Shown: positions 45,793-56,521 of the stretch, piece by piece
Position numbering within the stretch: position 1 is the first letter of the stretch
How the letters are laid out: the number at the start of each line of letters is the position of its first letter
NCBI GenBank assembly: GCA_010015655.1
Contig: ML976705.1
Location: 336,486-400,485, forward strand
Direction of reading: 5' to 3'
Source: Bimuria novae-zelandiae CBS 107.79
Lineage: Eukaryota > Ascomycota > Dothideomycetes > Pleosporales > Didymosphaeriaceae
DNA length: 64,000 bases
Position numbers and translations under genes: made by a program
Notes under the pieces: generated by a model
Told to the model about the DNA's origin: nothing
What the model saw: the letters and a program-made list of their open reading frames with translations, nothing else
Databases searched by the model: none

Positions 45793-48700
45793 GATCTGTT
45801 CGGTGGCCGCAATCTTATTTCGTAATCTTGGACGGTTATGGTAAGGCGCTGGTGTGGAATTTTTTATATAGCTAGCCACACTAAACCTTCCACACCCCTG
45901 CTTATAACGTACTAAATTTAAGCTTGTGTTTATTAACTACGTAATCTTAACTTATCTTATTAATATATATTATTTTATTATTATTATAATAAGTTTTATT
46001 ATACCTACTTAAGAGAGGTTGCGAGAGCTCTTGTAAAGTTAGACGTTAGCCTTATTATAGACACCTATATAGACTTTAATATCCTTTATATTATCCCTAA
46101 CGTCTAGGGGTGGCTAAAATTATAGTTTTTAAACACTATAAATAGTAAAGGCGCTTTTAATATTACTAGTTAAAGGACTATAGCTAGCGTGTTAATACTA
46201 GTTATAAGGTCTCCGCGTGGCATATAGTTATCACGAGAATATCTATAGTCTCTCTACTAAGTATTATAATCTCTATTTAATAGGCTAAGAATTAGTATAA
46301 TAGCTATAAAGTAAATTAGTAAATTAAGTAAAAGCTAAATAACCTCTTTAGCTTTACTATAAATAACGTTAGTATTATTATTAGTAATAAAAAGTTTCTA
46401 AACGCGTATTTTAACGCGTATCTAAAGACTTAAAAGTTTTATATAAAACCTTTTTAAAATAATTTTTTTTATTAGTAACTATTTAATGGCGTTATAGCTA
46501 ATAGCGATAGGGCGAAGGATATTAATTAATTAATATTTATTATATTACTTAGGCAATAAATATTAATAGTACTAAAATTAATAATAATAATAATAAAGTG
46601 TCATTAAAGACGCGTAATATTATTAAAAAGGTTATATATAAGATTTAGTATAAGCAATAAGTTAAGTAAGCAAGTTAGTATTATAGTAATAAAGCTAAGG
46701 GAATTAGTTAAAACTCTTTTTAAAAACGTATGGTATTTTAAACTTTTACTTAAAACTACTTATAATATAAAAATTTAAGTTACACTTTTAGGCTAAGCTT
46801 TACTTTAGTTTAAAGCCTCTATTAGTATAAAAAGCCTAAATAAAATTATATATAGCATAGTAGTTAGGACTCTTACGTAATAAGCAACTGCGACTTGCTA
46901 TAATTAGGTTAATATAAAAAGAAAAAGGTTAGTTATAAAAAAAGGATATAATAAAAAAGGCTTTAAATTAGAGCTAGTGAAGTACCAAAACTTATAATAA
47001 TAGCGTATGTATTACTAGCGTAATTACTATTTTTATATTATATACTCTAAATTATCTATAGCTTATATAAAATTTATACCTATTATATATAAATTAGTCT
47101 TATTATTCTAGAATGGTATATTTTACGCTAATAGCTACGCTAATAGCTACGCTATTTTAAAAATATCTATATTATATTTTGTATAGCTAATATTTTAGTA
47201 CAATATACTAAAGTACTTTTACTTAAAAGTATTTAACTTAAAGATTTTTAAGATTCTTAACGTAATATTACTATTATCCTTAGTACTATTAAAGTCTTAT
47301 TACTTAATTAATTAATATCTTTTACCTTAGTGCTATTAGGTATAACGCTATTAAGTAGTTACTAATAAAAATTTATATTTTAGAAAGGTTTTATATAAAA
47401 CTTTTAAATTTCTAAATACGTATTAAGTACGCATTTAAAGACTTTTTATTACTAACAATAATACTAAACTTATTTATAGTAAAGCTAAAATAGTTATTTA
47501 ACTTTTATTAGATTTACTAATTAGTTTTATAGCTATTATACTAATTCTTAGCCTATTAAACAGAAATTATAACACTTAGTAAAGAGACTATAGACACTTT
47601 TACGATAACTATATACCATGCGGAGGCTTTATAACTAGTATTAGCACGCTAGCTATAGTCCTTTACCTTTAACTAGTAACGTTAAGAGCGTCTCTACTAT
47701 TTGCAATATTTAAAAACTATAACGTACCCCACAGGCGAGTTGCCCACACGAGCGAGTTGCCCACTTTTGCCAAGACCCTATCAAAATACTATCTCTACAC
47801 TCATGCTAGCCTAATAATCCTAGTTAAGTGCTTTAAAGGAAGCTTAAGTACAGCTTACGCTCTAAGCTATTAAATAAAACGCGACTTTTTTAATTTAACG
47901 CGCTATAGCTATTTATAGGGTGCCTTAGAAGATACTAGGTAATTAACGCGCCGGACGACCTTTACGCGTTAATACTATACCTAACTTATAGAATCTAGAC
48001 TAGAATAAAGAGAAGGTAATTATTAAGTATATACTTAACTTAGTTACGCGAGGATTTCCCCCTTAGCTTATAGCTATAGCTAATATAGCTAATTCTCTAC
48101 GCGCTAAGCGTAATTTAGACTAAGTTAGTATAAACTAGCCTAGTACGTTTGTAAAGCGCTAGGATAAGCTTATAACAAAGTTTAATCGTAAGTATAACTA
48201 TAAAAGAGCTCTTTGTAAGGATTCTAGGTTAATATAGGGCTGGTTCGATCTAGTAGCTAATATTAAAGCCAAGTATGGTATCCAGGATAATAACACATAC
48301 AACTTCAATAAAGTAGGCTTTATAATAGGTTAGATATCCACCACTCTAGTCGTTATGGCTTTAAAGAAATAAGGACGACCTAAGTTAGTTTAATAAAGTA
48401 ATTAAGAGTAAATAACGCTTATCTAAAGCATTAATACTAAAGGATAGGTAATCCTATCTTTTATTATTATAAAGGCGCGCTAATATCTATTATGCTAGTA
48501 TAAATTAGGTAATCTACCCTATAATTAGGTTATTATAGTCTCTAAGAATAGCTAAATAACTAATAAGCTTAGTCTTAACTAGTTAAGGCACTTTAATAAG
48601 CATATAAAAAGGAAGGTAATTAGTAGCTACTAATTACTTATTATTAATAGCTATAAGAGCTATAACTCGCTTAAATTCTAGCAATACTACAAGGATAATA

Positions 48701-49915
48701 GGATTGTTACTTTCTATATACCTCTACACTTATCGCACCTCCTATAGCCACTTAATATTAGGTATTTTACGCCGCTAAAAAAGGCGTATAAGCGCTAAGC
48801 TAAATAGCTTATAAAAAACTATATTATATATATTACTAAACTAGAGTTCTTACCTTACTTTAAGCGCGCCTTTAATGCGGCAATTACTTTTAGTAATATT
48901 TAAGGAGGGTTTTAAGGCGCTAGATTAGTCCTATTTACGCTAGAATAGGTTATATTATACCTTAATATAAAGTTACGCACTCTATTACTACTACTACCTA
49001 ATAATAGTCCCTAGTAGTTATAAATCCCTAGCAATGCCCTAGAATTAGGATTATAATTAATACTTATAAAGTTAAGAATTTAAAGGCATATAAATAGCTT
49101 ACTAATATTTATAGTTAAGGCGTTTAAAATTTTTTTAAAGGGGGTAGTAATTATTACGTATAAGCTAGTATTAGCGTAATAAAAGATAGCTAAGCTTAAG
49201 GTAGTAAATAGGGCTACTACATAACATAAATTATATAAAAGAAAGCGGATCTAGGTAAAAGGGACCTTAATAATTAATAACAGCGCTTATCTAAGTACTC
49301 TAGGGGACTTTAGGGCGTATAGTAATAGGAAGAAGGCAAAGAAGCAGGTACGCGCTAAGATAGGCAAACTATCTTAAAGACGCTATAGACTATGCTAATA
49401 AGCTAGGTATAACGCGCAAATATATAAGGAGGCTATAGAAGTTAACTTTAAGTAGTATTTTATATAATTTTATATTAAATAGAGCTAATTCGCGCCATTT
49501 TGTGCTATAATAGGTGTGGTTTTAGTGGGGTCTTGGCAAAAGTGGGCGACTCGCCCGTGTGGGCGACTCGCCTGTGGGGTACGTTAATTTTAGCTACCCC
49601 TAGGCGTTAGCAATAATATAAAAGATATTAAAGTTTATATAGGTGTCTGCGATAAGGCTAGCGTCTAACTCTATAAAAGCTCTTACGATCTATCTTAAGC
49701 AAGTATAGTAAGACTTACTATAATAATAATAAAATAACGTATATTAATAAGATAAGATAAGATTACGCAGTTACTAAATATAAGCTTAAATTTAGTACGT
49801 TAGAAGTAAGGGTGTAGAATATTTAGTGTGGCTAGCTGCATAAAAAATTCCACGCCAGCGCCTTACCATAACCGTCCGAGATCACGAAATGAGATTGCGG
49901 CCACCGAACAGGCCC
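45793..49915. mobile_element. Foldback / Harbinger-like element with about 700-bp arms, RIPed
   Basis: The ends are GGATCTGTTCGGTGGCCGC and its inverted match CCACCGAACAGGCCC. Both are flanked by TTA (45790-45792, 49916-49918), the target length and sequence typical of PIF/Harbinger elements. The inverted arms continue far inward: left about 45793-46500, right about 47330-47721 plus 49585-49915, interrupted by a pogo-like insertion. The 0.8-kb centre shows no readable transposase. Net length without the insert is about 2.26 kb. It is probably a non-autonomous foldback element. Confidence 0.75.
47722..49584 (+). mobile_element. Pogo/Fot1-like element #3 (1,863 bp, RIPed)
   Basis: The ends are ACGTACCCCACAGGCGAG and its inversion, flanked by TA (47720-47721, 49585-49586). 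The uninterrupted opposite arm of the foldback element shows the empty site, so the duplication is proven internally. Each end has two 17-bp boxes (CACAGGCGAGTTGCCCA type). A plus-strand relic reads KYGIQDNNTYNFNKVGF near 48275-48325, the DDE block 1 with its catalytic Asp and Glu lost. Stops are frequent, so it is inactive. Confidence 0.85.
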
Positions 49916-49918
49916 TTA

Positions 49919-50731
49919 GATACGAGCGCAGCGGCTATCTTTGCAATCATAAAGCTCGGCATAGGCGGACGTGAAGGCTGTTAGGCCCATATCGCGCATT
50001 TGTCCTTTGATCGCGATCGTGTATAAATCATTCACTTGAGTTCCGTGGGCGAAGAGAGAAGCATGCATTTCCTTCGTGATATGTAACCTTGTGTGGACAT
50101 AACCTGCAGAGAACAGAAAAAGCCGTCAGCATAGGCGCTGGACGCTTCGCCGGTATTGCATGTGAAGAGCGCTATCTTTGTATGCTCAAACGTATAAATT
50201 GCCGAAAGAGGGAAGTTTGCTACTCGCATGCAGTCGCACGAGAGGTATTTAAAACCTCTCCTATATATATATGCACAGTAAGCTCCCCCAGCATCAAGCT
50301 CGTGAAGGGCGGATGAGATGGTGGCAATTACAGTACTATATGCAGGTGTACTATGCACAAAGACGGTAGTAGGTAAATCACCCTAGCGAGATGTGCCCTC
50401 GCAAGGGTAAGCGAAAGGGTATTTTCTACTAAAGCGCGATCACCTCATGGGTGGGGTTATATTAGGTTTTTTCGCAGGGCCGGAGGCGCCGAGTCAGGCT
50501 ATTATATGGCGCGCTAAGGCTGGGGAGTGGTGCTGTGGGTGGTGGTAAAATGTAAGTGGGTTAGAGGATGCGGGTAGCGCGGTGGGAAGGTTTGATAAGG
50601 AGATAGTGATCGCTGAGGGGGGGATGAGTGAGTGAGGTGGACGAGAAGAGGGATGGAGATGAGTGTTGAGTTCGAGTGACCGAGACCAGGTCTGGGATGA
50701 GAGAAAAATTTGCATTGCATGCAACACAAGG
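49919..50731. other. Intergenic, nothing recognised
   Basis: Host sequence right of the foldback element. Composition is normal, and short frames do not resemble proteins. Confidence 0.45.
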
Positions 50732-50986
50732 TTACGTACGGATCGGCGCTACAGTGAGTAGGGCTGCACATAGGCGGCCTTTCGTAACAGATTGCAACTG
50801 CTTATAGTCATCAGTGCGGCTAGTCCGGGACGGGTAAAGCCAAAACGGCGCAATGCTAAACTCGTCTCTGCTAATTTCTAATTTCTGAACTAAATCGCGC
50901 AAATGCTTTTCTTTTGCCTTTTTTCTTTCAAGTGGGGCCGGCACAAAGTAGGGTCGGTCTTGCCTCCGGAGTCGTTGGTCAGCCAT
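50732..50986 (-). CDS. Small open frame, possibly first exon of an unknown gene
   Basis: ATG 50986 opens 84 codons beginning MADQRLRRQDRPYFVPAPLE, then RKKAKEKHLRDLVQKLEIS. The first 60 residues look protein-like (charged helix), the last 20 less so. It is divergent from the Mis18-like gene and could share its promoter. It may be a remnant of a gene cut by the neighbouring transposon island, or spurious. No family is recognised. Confidence 0.3.
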   Translation of the reverse strand: MADQRLRRQDRPYFVPAPLERKKAKEKHLRDLVQKLEISRDEFSIAPFWLYPSRTSRTDDYKQLQSVTKGRLCAALLTVAPIRT

Positions 50987-51226
50987 GCGTTCTGAAACCG
51001 TCTACTACGACACACTCTAGCTGCACTCAATCACCTACACGCTACAGCGCAGACTATCATTCCGTTGTTGCGCCGAGATCTCACCGATTTGTGGCCTAGC
51101 CGCCTTCATCGATTGCTATTCGCGGACTCCAACTGCGATTTCGTCAGCGCAGGTCAGCCTTGCCCTAGCAACTGCTATTCTCATCGTCTAGCGTCATCGT
51201 CTAACTACGTGCATGGTACGCTTCCA

Positions 51227-54200
51227 ATGGCGCAAAGTCGTACCAGTGACAGGACTCGCGACGACGACGACGACGACGGACAGATGACTGAGATCGCAGA
51301 GAGCCCCAGCGAGTCGTCGCCACGCGCGACGTCGCCGGTCAACCGCTCGACTACGGGCTTTTGCAGAAAGTGTGGTGCCCTTGCTGGACAATGGTTCAAT
51401 GCGTTCCATCAAGTCACCTCTTCATATTTCCTGCCGACGCTTGTCGGGTCCTACAGCACGCAGCTCCGGGCGACGGTGCACCACAAGACTGCGTCGATAG
51501 GCACCGAATTAAATGGATGGTAAGCTTTGATCCTGCCGTTTAACCCCAATCCGATCCACTTCGTCGCACAAGTTCCCTTTCCCAGTTGAGCGTTCGATAT
51601 TCCCCTAGCATTATGAGCTTATTCCGGCACCAATCAGCGCCTCTTGTATTTTATTTTTTTTAAGCGCGCCTGCACTAGCCCTCTTGCTAGTCAATTTCCA
51701 CACTATACGTTTATCATCTATTAAACCCGCACGCCCGCAGGGTGACAGGTTTGCACTGCTGATACTGATCGTCCGTCAGCACCGTTGACCCGCTCAAGTG
51801 CGCCGCCTGCGACACTCCGCTGGGCTTCCAAGTCGTCGATACTCCGCCGGAAAAAGCGTCTTTTCGGTGAGTGTTTATTTTTCGCTTTGCGTCTGACGAA
51901 CGGCCCAGACGTGGGTGTAGATCATATTCAGCGTCTGGTGGCGCTGCCCTACTGGGATGCTGCATGCATATCGCTGCAGCTGGTATTAATACCACAACAA
52001 CCATTTAAACGTGTCTCCACCCTGCAGATGTACCTCTTGCTGACTCTCCTCGCAGCGGCCGTGGACTCTTCAAACTCTCAAGGATTGAGTTGCGATGTCA
52101 AGTCGCCCCTAACCGTTTCATTCCAGTTGAGCCTCAAGTGCAGAGCCCCGATACGCTAGCCGTCGAGGACTCGCCCAATCCAGCAACTACCCACACACCA
52201 GCCATGGAAGTCGATTCACGGCCCCATCCCGCTATGACTGGACCGCGCCACATGCTCTATGAGCAACATCACGACCAACACCATCACCGGCCTTTCGAAC
52301 AAAGCAGACAGTCACTGCCACCACCTCAGACAGCACGTTCGCCGCCAGCGCCACTGGCGCTGCATGGTGCTCCCCAGAAGTCACCAAGCAATCCACCATT
52401 GGCCTCACCGTCGCATGCTGTGAAGCCTGGTCATGATGTCCAGTATGCCCCACCTCCACCACCCAGACAGTCCCCTAGAGAACCTAGCCACCCCAACAGT
52501 CGGCTACCATCTAGTGCGCCTCAATCGCATCCACACTCTCCAGCGGAGCAGCGACCCAATGGCCAAACTTACCCTCGACCGCCTCAGGAGGTGCAGCTCG
52601 ATGCCATTGAACGCCTCCAGACGCAGATGTCGCAGAACAGCAGTGCTCTTGTAGCCCAAAGCCGTGACATGCGGCGTTACGAAGAGACGCTACAGCATGA
52701 GGGGGAGAATCTGCGCCGTGAGTTCACCGCGCACTTCCATCAACAGAACGTGGAGATTCGACGCGTCGACGAGGCTGTTGGAAGACTGCAGCATGAAATG
52801 CTGGGTGTGCGCGAGTTGCTCGAAGGGCTTACTCGTGAAGTGCACGTCACGCGCGAACTCCAGGCTCGTGCTGGTGTTGCGGCACCTGGGCATCCCATCA
52901 GCGGACAAGACACTGCGCTCGAGCTTATGGCACAGCAGATGGCCGTCATGTCTCACAAGACTAATGAAGTCGAGACGTTGAAGATCACCATCGAGATCAT
53001 GAAAAATAAGATCCAGCGTCTTGAGGATGCTGCTGCTGCCGATTTGCCAGCCCAGGTACCAACATCTCAGAATGCCTCGCCACGAGCAGCTCCTGTGCGA
53101 CCAGTACATCCACCTGCCGCTGCTCCTCACCGTGTAGTACCGAACCAAGTGCCACAGATTGACATCCCTGTCCCTTCTCAACGGACTCAGTCCTTTCAAT
53201 CGCAGGGTAGCCAGTCCGCTGCAGTAACACCTGACACCTCACAGAGACCTGAGCCTCCTCAAACCCATAATGGCTGGGCTACAGTCAATGCCGGCGTCAA
53301 GCGCACACATGCCACCGGCACAAATAGTCCGCAAGACTCTGCCGCACCGTCAATCGGATCTCCTGACAAGCGCCCCAAACTTGTTCCCGGAACCCAAAGT
53401 CAACACGCATACGCCTTTGAGCACATGGACCCAGACGATTCAGATGCGGCTCGCATGCAGACGCATCGGCACACAATGCCTGCTCAAAGCACACCAGCCG
53501 GGTCCATTCCTCATTCTACTCTAGCGTCGCAACATCATTTTATCCCGTATGGGACGCAAGATGCGCCATCTGAGGATAGTTGGCGGCCCGAGTCTCAACG
53601 CATCGGGGCGGAAGTTCGCACCCCCCGTGGACGCGGTCGCGGTGGAGGCCCAGGAAGCCGTGGTGGCCGTGTCCGGAAGAGTATGCCCCCTCAATACGCC
53701 CACCCTCTCGGCACACCTGAATGGGAGAGGGACGATTGGCATGGCGTTCCCGACTCACAAATCAGCCCTGATGGGTACTACAACGTAGCACGTTCGAGCA
53801 GAGGCATCGTCCGTCGTGGAAGTGGCGGTAGTGGTGGGCGCGGGAGACGACCTGGGTCTAGTGGTGGCCGTTCTGTAAGTCTCGGCTTACAGGGTGTTAC
53901 TGCTGGCCTAGGGGTGGGCTTTCCCATCGATCCTTACGCTCACACAAAGAAGACACGAACCAAGCCAATCCGAAACGCGGATGGTGTTCTGATCCGCAAA
54001 GACGGCCGTCCCGATATGCGCTCGCAATCCTCAGCTGCTAACCTGCGCAAGGTTCATGCTCGGAAGGAAGACGAAGAACATCAGGGTTCGGAGCAAGGCT
54101 TCACTCCGACGCCTTCGAATCTCCATCACTCTACGAGCATGCAGAGCACAGAAACGCCTAGCCCAACACGTTATGGTCATAGAGGGCAAGACCTTACTGA

Positions 54201-54624
54201 GAGCCAGAAGAAGCATACTCATGTCATGTCGAAGATCTTTCCTAGTGGTGTAGACGAAGTCAGCAAAGACCACGATTACGCTCGCAAACTCTTCGAAGAG
54301 AATCGCGACCACACGGCGCAACCACGAACAGCGCAGCACCAGCACCATCACCACCACGGTGACGAGTCGCGTGGTCGCCCCCTCGAGATCAAGCGAGAGC
54401 ACGCGGAGGAGCGCCGCGTGCCTGAGACGCAGAGCCCGAATGACGGCGACATCGACATGGACCATGCCGAAGACCATGCAGACGATGAGGGTCAAACACC
54501 TGGTGGTCAAAGCGATCGCTCTGGGCAAGAGTCTCAGTACCATGATGCTGCAGAGCACGAATCGCAAGAGCAGCCGCCGTCGCACCAGCCGGAGGCGCGC
54601 ATGCAGCATGCGCCCGCACCGTAG
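51227..54624 (+). CDS. Mis18/Yippee-like zinc-domain protein with long disordered extension
   Basis: There are three exons, 51227-51519, 51780-51866 and 52056-54624 (982 aa). The introns are 260 and 189 nt, long for this genome. The zinc module is only visible after splicing: CRKC at residues 46-49, a Cys at 98 and CAAC at 105-108, followed by TPLGFQVV. Spacing and the GC(T)x-C-x-x-C end resemble Mis18/Yippee domains. Exon 3 continues in frame (FRGRGLFKLSRIELRCQVAP). It then carries a Pro/Gln/His-rich tract, a coiled coil at about 306-455, RGRGRGGGPGSRGGR near 650, and a dense basic block TKPIRNADGVLIRKDGRPD near 757. Mis18 proteins license centromeres for CENP-A loading; that role here is inference from the domain. 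Confidence 0.75.
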
Positions 54625-55740
54625 GCTACCGCTGAGAGCTCGCAGACGTTTAGGGGTAGTTCGCACACTGTGCCGGTGAGCTCGCATCCGCCGCAGGCTA
54701 CGCGGTCGACGTTTGGGTAGACGGCGGTTTCGTCTATTATCCTTCCCATTCCCTCGTGTAAAGGTGAAAGTGGGCCACAATCATTGGTGTGTTACCCCAG
54801 GATGAGTGATACAATAGCCAACTTTCAGCTTTACGCGAGAGGTATTTTACTTTTTTGGTTTACGCTTACAGGTGGTTGGCTATGTGTTTTTTATGGAAGG
54901 TTTGGTGAGCGGTGTTAGTGGTATTGGGGTGCTTGTGGGTGCGTATTTGCTTCGGCATTCTTGGGCTTTACAGATTCGTTCTACTGGATGGTACTGGAAG
55001 AGATATATGGGTCCGCTGTACACCATATACGTTCATTTATTGGCTATAGGACTCGTACATCGTGCGTTGGTACGATACCTTGGGCTGGTTTTCCTGGGGT
55101 CTTTGGCAGGTATACAATTGAATCCGCACCCTATCGATCTTCACGAACCTCTCTGTGTATGGTGAAAATCGACGTCTGCGAGTGCGCTGCATGAGGAAGG
55201 GGTCTGCCTTGCATAGAACAGAATAGAAAAGTCTATTCCTTCCACGCTTGTATGTGTGTAATATATGTGTGCATCTGCGGTACTTCCCGCCCGTTCTCGC
55301 CCGCATCTTCGGGCGGGAAAAGCGTTGACGGGTGAGGAGAAATAGGGTGTATAGAGGTAATATGGGATATTTAGCCGGCAGGCCAATCGGGGCTAGCCTC
55401 TTTGTTGATAGAGCACGCGGGTCGGTGGGGAGGTTGAGAGGAGTTTAGTTTTGTGCTACGTATAGCGGTGGCTGGGAGAATCTGTTGCGGGTACAGGGGT
55501 GGTGGGTCCTATAGGGGCTGATATAGGGCACGATAGGCTAGGGAGATGCCCCGCGGAAGATGCATACTTTTATGCTTTGGAAAGCAAGGGGGTAGGTGAG
55601 GAGGGGGTGTGGAGGGAGAGGGATTTGTTGTTGAGATGCTATGTGTTGATGGCGGGGGTTGGAAAGTATGCGAGATGTTTGGGTAGGCTGGGCTGAGGTG
55701 AGGTGAAGCGTGGCGGGCCGCATGGTGGGTGGTATAGGTT
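54625..55740. other. Intergenic, nothing recognised
   Basis: About 1.1 kb downstream of the Mis18-like gene, mostly normal composition. A 97-codon frame at 54872-55165 lacks coding character. A GCCCG-rich short palindrome (CCCGCCCG ... CGGGCGGG) lies near 55287-55318. Confidence 0.45.
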
Positions 55741-56071
55741 TCCCAGGGCGTTATCTTAATTAATTTTATCCTATAGGCGTCTAAACTTAGCTATATAGGC
55801 ACTAGTTAATTTAGTCTATTTAAGCCTTTATATTTTACGTTTAGCTTATTATTTCTTATTAACTTTTCTAAATATAATTTAAATCTATTTCTTAAAAGAC
55901 ACCTAGTCCTTAAATACCTTCTTAGTTCTATTATTATCTTCTAAAATATTATCTTCGTTTTCTAAATAATCCTTAATAAGGGGTTAAAGCTACTTAGCTA
56001 TTTTACACTTTATATACACGCCCCTATAAGAATCTTAAACTACTTAGTTTTAAAGATATCCTTATTATATT
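55741..56071. repeat. Old RIPed element, left piece
   Basis: A sharp change at about 55745 leads into AT-rich, CpA-poor sequence. It continues on the other side of the Gypsy element (63524-63810), which was therefore inserted into it. No protein remnant could be identified. Confidence 0.6.
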
Positions 56072-56521
56072 TGTTATGAGGCTCTCACACCTTAGTCCGG
56101 TCCAGGTTAGGGCGGTAAGGTATCGTGGTGCTTTACAGATTATTTAGTAGTATAAGTTAATGCGACACTTAGCGCGGCTAGATAATCTAATCTTATAATA
56201 AAGTAAGATAACTATTAGTCTATATAGGAGAACGTACTCGCACAGAAGATATGTAAGTTAACTACGAAGAGAGAAACAACATAGGAGAATTGTTACACTA
56301 TATACTAGTCTGTTTCCTCCTTGTAGTCCCGCCAAGACTCTGTAGTCCTAAGGACTCTGGTAGTCCTATAGGACTTCCTTTTATGCGGGACTTTATTACG
56401 CAATTACTAACATAAGCTACCTTACGCCTCTTTATATTTTATTATTTTTACTATCTTATTAATAATTACTTTTTTAGCGTAATTATCTAGCTTCCTTCTT
56501 TTAGTCTTTATAGTTGTAACA
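56072..56521 (-). repeat. LTR (3' copy) of Gypsy #2
   Basis: 450 bp, starting TGTTATGAGGCTC. It differs from the other LTR mainly by C/T and G/A changes. A purine-rich tract (AAAAGGAAGGATAG on the minus strand) adjoins it. Confidence 0.9.

Noticed and set aside
48241..48255. GGTTCGATC as a tRNA B box
   Set aside because: It lies in the pogo #3 transposase relic, and no A box or clover-leaf could be drawn.
54031..54780. 249-codon minus-strand Arg/Leu-rich frame
   Set aside because: Shadow of the 3' part of the Mis18-like gene, with no independent support.
54872..55165. 97-codon frame with hydrophobic start
   Set aside because: No family resemblance, odd composition, no splice continuation; treated as chance.
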